A stretch of 64,000 bases of DNA. It comes from CAYUYV01 sp964474635. GTDB lineage: Bacteria; Pseudomonadota; Alphaproteobacteria; JAJFIK01. Both the position numbers and the translations under genes were made by a program. A model generated the notes under the pieces. That model was given only the letters and a program-made list of their open reading frames with translations, was not told where the DNA came from and ran no database searches. Location of the stretch: positions 4,539 to 68,538 of the forward strand of contig CAYYTT010000004.1 of the NCBI GenBank assembly GCA_964474635.1, written 5' to 3'. Shown here in pieces: positions 52,615 through 60,752 of this stretch; the first letter of the stretch is position 1, and each line of letters opens with the position of its first letter.

Positions 52615-53922
52615 TCATGGGCGCGCACCGTCCCGCTCACGCGGATCATCGAGTTTGATCACGGTCCCGCCCTTCATGACGAAGTCCACCGTTTCAAGTT
52701 CGCGAATGTTTTCGAGGGGGGAGCCGTCCACGGCCACCATGTCCGCCAACATTCCAACCTTCAATTGCCCCCGGTCTTCAACGCCGAGCAGTTCGGCGGC
52801 ATTGATCGTGGCCGATTGCAGGGCGTGGAGCGGCGTCATGCCCCGGCGTACCATGGCGTGGAACTCCCGGCCCACCTCCGTGTGGCGCAAGACGCCGGAG
52901 TCCGAACCGAAAGCGATTTTCACACCGGCCTCCAAGGCCAGCTTGAAGCTGCGGTCCCGGTGGGCGCGCAGGGCCGTGGCCTTCGCCCGGGTCCAGGGCG
53001 GGGTGTTTTCGGGCAAGGGAATATCGGCAAGGTAAATGGTCGGCACCAGGACGGTGCCCCGCCGGACCATCTCATCCACAATCTCGGGCGTCATGACCGA
53101 ACCGTGCTCAATGGAGGCAACGCCGGCCTTGATGGACGCAAGGATGCCATCGGCGCCGTGGGCGTGGGCCATCACCTTCAAGCCCTGGCGTCTGGCCTCC
53201 TCCACGACCGCATGCAGTTCGGGGGCGGAGTATTGTTGGGCACCGGGCAACTCTCCGCGCGAAAACACGCCGGCGGTGGCGCACACCTTGATGACTTTCA
53301 CACCGTGTTTGGCCTGGTAGCGAACGGCCCGCAGAATTTCGTCGACACCGTTCGCAATGCCCTGGTTGGGTCCGAGTTCCATGATCCCGGGGGCAAATCC
53401 GCCCACGTCGCAATGGCCGCCCGTGATGGAAATGTAGTGACCGGCCGGAAACATGCGCGGCCCTTCCACGCGTCCCGCTTCGATGGCGCGCATCAGGGCC
53501 ACATCGGGAAAGCCGGGCCAGGCGCCGGCATCGCGCACGGTCGTGAAGCCCCCCCGCAAGGTCTGCCCACCGAACAAAACACCGTAGAGCGCCCAGTCGG
53601 CGGGCGTTTCGAGGACCGGGGCCCGGGTCCAGTGGTCGGCGGTGAAAAAATCGAGGGTGACATGGGTGTGCATGTCCATGAGGCCGGGCAGGAGCGTGCG
53701 GTCGCCCACATCAATGCGCTCCGCGTCGCCGGGCACACGGTCCGGATTTACGGCCGTGACCCGTCCGTCCTCGACCAGAATGCGCGCGGGACTGATCGTC
53801 TCGCCCGTCGCCACATCGATCATGCGGGCCGCTTCGACGAGTGTCACGTCCGCGCGCGCGGGCGGCAGGGCGGCAAGAAGCGCAAGGCCGGCGAGGGCGA
53901 GACGGGGGAGCAGTGCGGGCAT
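52615..53922 (-). CDS. Secreted amidohydrolase (prolidase/imidazolonase-like)
   Basis: The protein of about 435 aa has a signal peptide (LALAGLALLAALPPARA) and a metal-dependent amidohydrolase fold: the metal motif MDMHTHVT, HAHGADGI, IEHGSV and the late Asp in AFGSDSG, all in the proper order. Similar proteins hydrolyse peptides or cyclic amides in the periplasm; the substrate is not predictable. The start MPALLPR at 53922 was chosen, with a 10-residue extension possible. It converges on the Slam gene, 15 bases apart. Confidence 0.88.
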   Translation of the reverse strand: MPALLPRLALAGLALLAALPPARADVTLVEAARMIDVATGETISPARILVEDGRVTAVNPDRVPGDAERIDVGDRTLLPGLMDMHTHVTLDFFTADHWTRAPVLETPADWALYGVLFGGQTLRGGFTTVRDAGAWPGFPDVALMRAIEAGRVEGPRMFPAGHYISITGGHCDVGGFAPGIMELGPNQGIANGVDEILRAVRYQAKHGVKVIKVCATAGVFSRGELPGAQQYSAPELHAVVEEARRQGLKVMAHAHGADGILASIKAGVASIEHGSVMTPEIVDEMVRRGTVLVPTIYLADIPLPENTPPWTRAKATALRAHRDRSFKLALEAGVKIAFGSDSGVLRHTEVGREFHAMVRRGMTPLHALQSATINAAELLGVEDRGQLKVGMLADMVAVDGSPLENIRELETVDFVMKGGTVIKLDDPRERDGARP

Positions 53923-54012
53923 GGAGCGACCTTTCAAGACTGCGCCAGGCAAGCCTTCGACGGTCGGCGGGTGTATCGCTCCGGCCGCGTCAGGGCCGCG
54001 CCGATGGGCGCC

Positions 54013-54795
54013 TCACGTCCACCCTGTCTGGCGTTTGACCAGAGCAATGTACCAGTCCCGAGGCAGCCATTTCAGGACTTTGAGCTGATAGGTGAAAATT
54101 TTTGGGAAGGTGATCTCGAAAGCCTGGCGCTTGAGACCTTTGACGATCAGATCGGCCGCCTTTTTCGACGGGATCATGAATGGCTTTGGGAATTCGTTGT
54201 CGTCCTGTGCCGGGGTTTCCACAAAACCCGGATTGATGACCGACACGCGCACCCCGTGGCGGTCGAGTTCGATTTTCATCGCCTCGGCCAGATTGATGAG
54301 GGCCGCCTTGGTCGCGCCATAGGCGGCGCTGGTCGGCAGGCCGCCATAGCCCGTGACCGAGGAGACGATGGCGATATGGCCCTTGGCGCGGCCGATCATC
54401 CGGGGAATGACGGGTTCCAGGCCATGCACCGTCCCCATCAGATTGACATCGAAGGACTTGCGAAAGGTCTCCGCGTCAAGCTCGGGCACCTCGAGCGGCA
54501 GATAGATCCCCGCATTGAGCACAACGAGCGCCAACGGCCCATGGGCGCCTTCCATGGCCTCCACGGCCTCAGCCATGGCTTGCCTGTCCGTTGTGTCGGC
54601 CGGGAACGGGTGGATCGATCCTGTCAGGTCCGCCGCTTCGCGCGACAGGGCTTCGAGCGCATCCGCCGACCGGGCCGTTGCCGCAACGGTCCAACCTTCC
54701 CCGGCGAGCGCCAGGGACAGGTCCCGGCCGATCCCGGAGCTTGCGCCCGTGACCCAGGCAATCCCGTCCGCGGGGCTGACGACTTGATTACGCAT
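54013..54795 (-). CDS. Short-chain dehydrogenase/reductase (SDR)
   Basis: The protein of about 260 aa has the motif TGASSGIGRDLS, NAGIYLPL in place of NNAG, catalytic Ser (SSVTGYGGLP) and YGATK. The start overlaps the photolyase stop by eight bases. SDR genes accompany sigma-E/ChrR operons in several bacteria, which fits the local order chrR-photolyase-SDR. A C-terminal KWLPRDWYIALV segment is amphipathic. Confidence 0.9.
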   Translation of the reverse strand: MRNQVVSPADGIAWVTGASSGIGRDLSLALAGEGWTVAATARSADALEALSREAADLTGSIHPFPADTTDRQAMAEAVEAMEGAHGPLALVVLNAGIYLPLEVPELDAETFRKSFDVNLMGTVHGLEPVIPRMIGRAKGHIAIVSSVTGYGGLPTSAAYGATKAALINLAEAMKIELDRHGVRVSVINPGFVETPAQDDNEFPKPFMIPSKKAADLIVKGLKRQAFEITFPKIFTYQLKVLKWLPRDWYIALVKRQTGWT

Positions 54796-56371
54796 GGTCC
54801 TTTTCCTTCTTCTTATCCTTGGAGCCTCTGGAGGATGAGCTGATCTCCCGGAAGAAACGGGCCGAGTCCTCTGCCACCGCCTCGCGCCGGTCGGCATTCA
54901 TCTTGGCCAGGGTCCGGTAGGGCATGGCGAGGCGTGGATTGTCTTCCAACGTCTTTTCGTTTTCGATCAAAAAGTTCCAATACAGATAATTGAACGGACA
55001 GGCCTGTTCACCGTTCTTTTTGGATACCTTGTAGTGGCAGGATTTGCAGTAGTTGGACATGCGGTTGATGTAGGCGCCGCTTGCCGCGTAAGGCTTTGAG
55101 GCCAGAAGCCCTTCATCGGCAAAAAGAGCCATGCCGTGGGTATTGGGCAGCTGTACCCATTCATAGGCGTCCGCATAGACAATCAGATACCATTCGTTCA
55201 CCTCATCCGGTGACAAGCCGGCGAGGAGGGCGAAATTGCCCGTGATCATCAACCGCTGGATATGGTGGGCATAGGCGTTGGCCTTGGTTGTGGCCACCGT
55301 GTCCCGGATGCAGGCCATGCGCGTGTCGCCGGTCCAAAAAAAGTCTGGGAGCGGACGTTTGGCGCCGAATGTGTTGCGCTTTTTGTAATCCGGCATTTCG
55401 CGCCAATAAATCCCGCGCACGAACTCCCGCCAGCCCAAAATCTGCCGAATGCACCCTTCGGCCGCATTCAACCGCACCTTGCCGTTTTGGTAGCGCTTTT
55501 CGGCCGCTTCACAACAGGCGAGCGGATCAAGCAGGCCGGCATTGAGATATTGCCCGATCAGGCTGTGGAACAGGAACGGATCGCCCGCGCGCATGGCATC
55601 CTGATAGGTGCCGAATTGCGGCAGGCAGACATCGAGGAAATGGGTGAACAGCGCCTCTGCGTCCTCGGCCGTCACGGCGAAATCGAAAGGTTCCAGGTCG
55701 CCGAAATGATCCGCAAACGCCGCGTCCACTTCCATGATCACCGCGCGCGTGATGGCATCGGCCTCGATGCCCAGCCGGTCCGGCGGCGTCACCGTGTCGG
55801 GCAGGGCGTCCCGGTTGTCGGCGTCGTAATTCCATTGCCCCCCCGTGGGTGAGCCGTCCGGTTCCAAGAGGATGCCGGTCTTGCGCCTCATTTCACGGTA
55901 GAAAAATTCCATACGGAGTGTCTTGCGCCCTTCGGCCCAGGCATCGAACTCCCCATGGCTTGCGATAAACCGATCATCGTCGCGGATTTCGACGCGCATG
56001 TTGAGTGCGCGGGCCCAGCCGGCCATGTCCTCGGCCAGTCGGTACTCACCGCATTCGGTGACCACCACCTGATCGAATTCGCCATCTCGAACCGCGCGGC
56101 GCACTTCTTCGGCGAGGCTTCCCTCATTGTGCTGATCGTCATGGCGGACATAACGAACGTCAATGCCCTCATCTTCCAGCGCGGCCGCGAAATGGCGCAT
56201 GGCTGAAAAAAGGAATGCGATCTTCTTTTTATGATGGCGGACATAGGTCGCCTCGGCTTTCACCTCGGCCATCAGAACCGTGTCGTGATCCAAGTCGATA
56301 TCACGCAGTGAGCTGATGGATCGGCTGAGCTGATCGCCCAGCACGAGGCGAAGCGTTCTGGTCTTCGACAT
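54788..56371 (-). CDS. (6-4) photolyase-like FeS cryptochrome (PhrB type)
   Basis: The 527-aa protein belongs to the bacterial FeS-BCP/CryPro group, which repairs (6-4) photoproducts using FAD, a lumazine-type antenna and a [4Fe-4S] cluster. The four cluster Cys residues are present: GCIRQILGWREFVRG, then YCKSCHYK and EQACPFNYLYW. N-terminal LVLGDQLS and the HHIQRLMITGNFALL FAD region fit the family. It is flanked by an SDR gene (overlapping) and a ChrR gene 51 bases upstream. Light or singlet-oxygen control is likely from context. Confidence 0.93.
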   Translation of the reverse strand: MSKTRTLRLVLGDQLSRSISSLRDIDLDHDTVLMAEVKAEATYVRHHKKKIAFLFSAMRHFAAALEDEGIDVRYVRHDDQHNEGSLAEEVRRAVRDGEFDQVVVTECGEYRLAEDMAGWARALNMRVEIRDDDRFIASHGEFDAWAEGRKTLRMEFFYREMRRKTGILLEPDGSPTGGQWNYDADNRDALPDTVTPPDRLGIEADAITRAVIMEVDAAFADHFGDLEPFDFAVTAEDAEALFTHFLDVCLPQFGTYQDAMRAGDPFLFHSLIGQYLNAGLLDPLACCEAAEKRYQNGKVRLNAAEGCIRQILGWREFVRGIYWREMPDYKKRNTFGAKRPLPDFFWTGDTRMACIRDTVATTKANAYAHHIQRLMITGNFALLAGLSPDEVNEWYLIVYADAYEWVQLPNTHGMALFADEGLLASKPYAASGAYINRMSNYCKSCHYKVSKKNGEQACPFNYLYWNFLIENEKTLEDNPRLAMPYRTLAKMNADRREAVAEDSARFFREISSSSRGSKDKKKEKDHA

Positions 56372-56422
56372 GACCGCTCCTGGACTGAGAGATGAAACGT
56401 GGGACGGGACAGGCCCGGGACA

Positions 56423-57097
56423 TTATTCCCGGGCAAACAGATTGAGAATGCGCCCCACCGGTCCCGTCAGGCGCATGGGCGCATCCACGACCGCAAGGCA
56501 GATGCAGTCGCGCCCTGGATCGGCGATGGGCCGGTGATTGACCGACCCGTCGGCCGTGCAGACATCGCCGCGATGATAGGAGCCGCGGATGTCATGGAAA
56601 CTGCCGGACAGGACGAGCGTTAACTCGAGGCCGCGGTGCGTGTGGCTGGGGATCGCCCGATCTGCACCAATTTTGAGCAGCCGCGCTTCCCCGTCCTGGG
56701 AAGTGCGGTCGCGGCCGACCGACGGCAGGGGATAGTCCCAAATGCCCGGAAAAATCGGTTGCCACGGCACGTCTTCAATCCCGCATCCAACTGCCTCACG
56801 CAGGGCGCTAGGCAGAACCGGATCGCGCGGCACGGGACAGGCGGTATCAATGGTGGATGTGCTGTGGTCATGCTCGCCATGGTCGATCAGGGCGAAGGCG
56901 TCGCCCTGCGCCATGGGCACGGCGTTGAGGGTCCCCCCATCGAAGACCATCGAAGCGGCCACATCTTCATACAGTTGCACCGTGCGCCGGCAATCGGGGC
57001 AGTAGGTTAAATGGGCCCCGATGAGCAGCGCCTTGCTCCGCGCGCTAACGCCGGCCGCGTATTCCAAGAGTAGATCCTCTGGCGGGTGGTAGTTCAT
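56423..57097 (-). CDS. chrR: ChrR-like zinc anti-sigma factor
   Basis: The 224-aa protein has an N-terminal zinc anti-sigma domain (His4 in MNYHPPE, then GAHLTYCPDCRR giving H-x3-C-x2-C) and a C-terminal cupin (SHTHRGLELTLVLSG, GSYHRGD). In Rhodobacter, ChrR holds the ECF sigma RpoE until singlet oxygen appears, and photolyase is a target. The ATG at 57097 gives exactly the family start. No sigma gene lies upstream, which is unusual since rpoE-chrR are normally adjacent. Confidence 0.88.
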   Translation of the reverse strand: MNYHPPEDLLLEYAAGVSARSKALLIGAHLTYCPDCRRTVQLYEDVAASMVFDGGTLNAVPMAQGDAFALIDHGEHDHSTSTIDTACPVPRDPVLPSALREAVGCGIEDVPWQPIFPGIWDYPLPSVGRDRTSQDGEARLLKIGADRAIPSHTHRGLELTLVLSGSFHDIRGSYHRGDVCTADGSVNHRPIADPGRDCICLAVVDAPMRLTGPVGRILNLFARE

Positions 57098-57504
57098 GGG
57101 ACCAACCGTTACTGAAAAAGAAAAGGTGAAGGCGGAAAGGCTCATCCTGCCCATGCTCCGCTTAACCACCCTTGACTTGGAACAAGATCTAGGACGAAGA
57201 GGCCGGCCGTCCACCCACAGTGCGCGGGTCAGCCCTGCCGGTTTTGCAGACCCTCGCGGGGCCTTGCGCCGCGCGAGGCGCACTTCGAGCGGGATTGGTT
57301 GCGATGGGGTGCAACCGATGCGGCCTGACGCCATGCCCCCTGCGCCCAACCCCCCAGGGCGCCGCTTAGGCCTGGATTGTTCGCCCTGGCTCACATCTTT
57401 CACCAGGGCATGAGCGTTGCCATGTCACCGCTTCGGCGCCGCGAGCGCGCCACCGGCGGCCCAGAGGTTTGGAAAAACAGGGCTGAGATCCTGGAAGACA
57501 CAGA
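57098..57504. other. Divergent intergenic region, chrR / cysK
   Basis: These 407 bases hold the chrR promoter (minus) and that of cysK (plus). I looked for an rpoE-like gene on the minus strand and found none. CTTGACTTGGAACAAG at 57171-57186 is a partial palindrome that could be a regulatory site. Confidence 0.45.
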
Positions 57505-58542
57505 ATGGACGGCGCGATGACGATCAAAGACGGCCTTATCCCTTCTATTGGCAAGACACCGCTCATTCGGTTGCGCAGGGCCTCCGAGCTCACGGGTTGC
57601 GACATATTGGGCAAGGCCGAGTTCATGAATCCCGGCCAATCCGTAAAAGACCGGGCCGCCCTTGGCATTGTTCAGGACGCGGTGGACAGCGGCCGCCTTC
57701 GTCCTGGCGGGGTGATCGTGGAAGGAACGGCCGGTAACACCGGGATCGGTCTTGCGCTTGTGGCCAACGCCCTTGGGTTTCGCACGGTGATCGTGATCCC
57801 GGAGACCCAAAGTCAGGAGAAAAAAGACACGCTACGCCTGTTCGGCGCGGACGTGATCGAAGTCCCGGCCGTGCCCTACAAGGACCCCAACAACTACGTG
57901 AAAATGTCGGGCCGCTTGGCCGAGAAAATCGATCGCGAGAACCCCAATGGCGCGATCTGGGCGAACCAGTTCGACAATGTCGCCAATCGCCGGGCCCATT
58001 ACACCACGACGGGCCCGGAAATCTGGGAGGAAACCGGCGGCAAGGTCGATGCCTTTGTCTCGGCCGTCGGCACCGGGGGCACGCTTGCCGGGGTGTCCAT
58101 GGCGCTCAAGGAACGCAACAGCCGCATCGTGACGGCGCTGGCCGATCCCATGGGCGCTGCGCTTTACAATTTTTACAAGCACGGCGAGCTGAAAGCCGAG
58201 GGCTCTTCGATCACCGAGGGCATCGGGCAGGGGCGCATTACGGCGAATCTCGAGGGTGCGCCCATCGATCATGCCTTCCAGATCCCCGACAGCGAAGCCA
58301 TTCCCATCGTCTTCGATCTGCTGGAACATGAGGGGCTGTGCCTGGGCGGTTCGGCCGGCGTTAACGTTGCCGGTGCCATCCGTTTGGCACGCGAGCTTGG
58401 TCCCGGGCATACAATCGTGACCATCCTGTGCGATTATGGAACACGGTATCAAAGCAAGCTCTTCAATCCGGAATTCCTGACATCGAATAACCTGCCGGTG
58501 CCCAATTGGCTGACGCGTCCTCCGATCGCCGCACTGACGTGA
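57505..58542 (+). CDS. cysK: Cysteine synthase A
   Basis: The enzyme makes L-cysteine from O-acetylserine and sulfide with PLP. The 345-aa product has the PLP Lys in NPGQSVKDRAA near residue 50, the substrate loop EGTAGNTGIGLALVANALG, and the phosphate-binding GTGGTLAG. The ATG at 57505 or at 57517 (MTIKDG) may start it. It is followed at 50 bases by sseA, so sulfur metabolism genes are grouped. Confidence 0.93.
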   Translation: MDGAMTIKDGLIPSIGKTPLIRLRRASELTGCDILGKAEFMNPGQSVKDRAALGIVQDAVDSGRLRPGGVIVEGTAGNTGIGLALVANALGFRTVIVIPETQSQEKKDTLRLFGADVIEVPAVPYKDPNNYVKMSGRLAEKIDRENPNGAIWANQFDNVANRRAHYTTTGPEIWEETGGKVDAFVSAVGTGGTLAGVSMALKERNSRIVTALADPMGAALYNFYKHGELKAEGSSITEGIGQGRITANLEGAPIDHAFQIPDSEAIPIVFDLLEHEGLCLGGSAGVNVAGAIRLARELGPGHTIVTILCDYGTRYQSKLFNPEFLTSNNLPVPNWLTRPPIAALT

Positions 58543-58592
58543 CGGCGCGCCAAGCCAGCCAGCCGGTCACACAGTCTTAAGGGAGACACGCC

Positions 58593-59459
58593 ATGACCGC
58601 CTTGAAGGGACCCGATCCGCTCGTGACCACGGGCTGGCTCGCCGATCACCTGAATGCGCCGGATGTGCGTATCGTGGATGCGTCCTGGTACCTGCCCGAC
58701 GAGGACCGCGACCCGAAGGCCGAATATGAGGCGGGCCACATCCCCGGCACGATCTTCTTCGATCTGGACGATGTGCGGGACACGGACAGCCCCTATCCCC
58801 ACATGCTGCCCGACCCGGCCAAGTTTTCCTCCCGGGTGCGCTCCATGGGCCTCGGCGACGGTCACCGGATCGTTGTCTATGACGGGGCGGGGCTGTTCTC
58901 GGCCGCGCGTGTCTGGTGGATGTTCCGCGTCATGGGCCACCAGGATGTGTTCGTGCTCGATGGCGGCCTGCCTAAATGGCGCGCCGAGGGCCGCGAGCTT
59001 GAGGACCTGCCCCCACTCGGCGCGGGCACGCCGCGCCACTTCACGGCGCGCAAGTTGACCATGATGGTCGAAGACACCTCCGGGGTCGCGGCGGCGGTCC
59101 AGGACGGCCGCCAGCAGATCGTCGACGCCCGCTCACCCTGCCGCTTCGCGGGCGAGGAAAACGAGCCCCGGCCTGGCGTTCGGCCCGGCCACATCCCGGG
59201 CAGCCGCAATGTCCACTATCGCACCTTGCTGAACGACAACGGCACCATGAAAGGCGCCGACGCCATCCGTTCCGCCTTCGATCAGGCCGGCGTGGCCTGG
59301 GACGGTCCCATCATCGCGACCTGCGGCTCGGGGGTCTCGGCCGCCATTCTGGTCCTGGCCCTGACCCGGGCCGGCCACCCCAAGGTCTCGCTCTATGACG
59401 GCGCCTGGGCCGCTTGGGGCAGCCGCCACGATCTGCCCATCGCCAAGGGCCGGTCCTGA
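58593..59459 (+). CDS. sseA: 3-mercaptopyruvate sulfurtransferase (rhodanese type)
   Basis: The 288-aa protein has two rhodanese domains; the second holds the active-site Cys in ATCGSGVSAAILVLAL. The CGSGxTA-type loop marks mercaptopyruvate rather than thiosulfate specificity. N-terminal blocks are VRIVDASWYLP and YEAGHIPGTIFFDLD. AAGGGAGACACGCC precedes the ATG. It lies between cysK and a GNAT gene. Confidence 0.94.
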   Translation: MTALKGPDPLVTTGWLADHLNAPDVRIVDASWYLPDEDRDPKAEYEAGHIPGTIFFDLDDVRDTDSPYPHMLPDPAKFSSRVRSMGLGDGHRIVVYDGAGLFSAARVWWMFRVMGHQDVFVLDGGLPKWRAEGRELEDLPPLGAGTPRHFTARKLTMMVEDTSGVAAAVQDGRQQIVDARSPCRFAGEENEPRPGVRPGHIPGSRNVHYRTLLNDNGTMKGADAIRSAFDQAGVAWDGPIIATCGSGVSAAILVLALTRAGHPKVSLYDGAWAAWGSRHDLPIAKGRS

Positions 59460-59479
59460 CCGCGCCGGAGGCATGCGCC

Positions 59480-60091
59480 ATGGGACAGTTCCTTGAGACC
59501 ACGGTCACCAAGCTGGAGATGACGGCACGCCCGTCGGGGTTTCATCCACCGCCGCCCCTGGGCCAGGTTGCCGTCCTCCAGGCGAAGGCCATCCCGGTCA
59601 GCTTCTATCGCTATCTTTACGACGCGGTGGGCGGGCCCTGGTGCTGGGTGGAGCGCAAACGCCTCGACGACAAGGCCCTGGCGGAGGTCCTCGGGCAGGA
59701 GAGCGTGCAGGTCTTCGTGCTCTATGTGGACGGGGTGCCGGCGGGCTTTTGCGAGCTGGAGTGGGCCGCCATGCCCACTGCCAATCTCAAATATTTCGGC
59801 CTGACACCGGATTTCACGGGGCGGCGCCTGGGCCCGTTTTTCCTTGACCAGACCCTCGATCTCCTTTGGGCACGCGGGCCCGAGCGGGTGACCGTGGACA
59901 CCTGCACCCTCGACCACCCCAAGGCCTTACCGCTCTACCAGCGGGCCGGGTTCGTGGCCTTTGAGCAGGAACGCCAGACCCTTGAGCTTCTGGATGGCCA
60001 GACCCCGCCGCCAAGCTACCGACCCGGCGCTCCCCACCCGGCGCCTGGCAGTCGCCCCGCCGGAGGCCCCGTGCTAGCGTCGGTGACCTAA
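59480..60091 (+). CDS. GNAT-family N-acetyltransferase
   Basis: The protein of about 203 aa has a GNAT core with the acetyl-CoA loop region FTGRRLGPFFLDQTLDLLW and C-terminal ALPLYQRAGF. The substrate is unknown; in alphaproteobacteria this gene often follows cysK-sseA, which might connect it with sulfur amino acids. The ATG at 59480 fits. The C-terminal 25 residues are a Pro-rich extension. Confidence 0.87.
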   Translation: MGQFLETTVTKLEMTARPSGFHPPPPLGQVAVLQAKAIPVSFYRYLYDAVGGPWCWVERKRLDDKALAEVLGQESVQVFVLYVDGVPAGFCELEWAAMPTANLKYFGLTPDFTGRRLGPFFLDQTLDLLWARGPERVTVDTCTLDHPKALPLYQRAGFVAFEQERQTLELLDGQTPPPSYRPGAPHPAPGSRPAGGPVLASVT

Positions 60092-60154
60092 CCGGAAGGC
60101 CCCTGTCACAATGCTGCGCCTTCCATGACATCGTCGACCCAGGGGAGTTTGGGG

Positions 60155-60577
60155 ATGAAGGCATTGTCTTTGGCGCTGATGCGCGTTTCGCTCGGGTTTT
60201 TGATGATCATCTGGGCGGTGATCAAAGTCTCCTCGCCCGAGCGCGGCGTGGGCCTGTCCGACAAATATTACGGTGGCCTCTTTTCGGTTGCCGACGTCCA
60301 GTTTTATTTCGGCATTTTCCAGATTGTGCTCGGCGTGATGGTGATCATCGGGCTCCTCAGCATCGTGACCTTCGTGCTCCAATTCGCCATCAATGCCTTT
60401 ACGGCCGGCGCGATCTGGAAATCGATCATCGACCCCCTGGGGCTCGTGTTCGAGAACACCAATATCCTGTTCTACCCCTCCTTGACGGTCGCGCTTGCCT
60501 GCCTCGTGCTGATCGCGTTCCGCAAGGAGGACACTTTGTCCGTGGACGGCGTTCTGTCCAGGCGTAAGACTGACTGA
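60155..60577 (+). CDS. Small four-helix membrane protein (DoxX-like)
   Basis: The 140-aa protein has four membrane helices, for example LMRVSLGFLMIIWAVIKV, FGIFQIVLGVMVIIGLLSI and FYPSLTVALACLVLIAF. The layout recalls DoxX-type proteins but no signature is decisive. GGGGAG lies upstream of the ATG at 60155; an upstream in-frame ATG at 60125 is possible. Function is unknown. Confidence 0.7.
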   Translation: MKALSLALMRVSLGFLMIIWAVIKVSSPERGVGLSDKYYGGLFSVADVQFYFGIFQIVLGVMVIIGLLSIVTFVLQFAINAFTAGAIWKSIIDPLGLVFENTNILFYPSLTVALACLVLIAFRKEDTLSVDGVLSRRKTD

Positions 60578-60645
60578 GGCGTTGCATAGTCCCTGAGGGG
60601 TCAGCGGCGTATTCGGCCCGTGCCGCCGCATGGGCCTGCGGCGCG

Positions 60646-60713
60646 CTTGAGGCCCTTGGGTGCTTGTGGTCCTGGGGTGCTTCAGGCCCTGGGGCGCTTG
60701 AGGCCCTTGGGTG
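60646..60713 (+). repeat. 17-bp tandem repeat, four units
   Basis: CTTGAGGCCCTTGGGTG, CTTGTGGTCCTGGGGTG, CTTCAGGCCCTGGGGCG and CTTGAGGCCCTTGGGTG follow directly. It is non-coding, 40 bases upstream of putA. Confidence 0.92.
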
Positions 60714-60752
60714 CCGGTCCAAAGGGGGCCAGGCCAGGCTGGAGGATGAACC

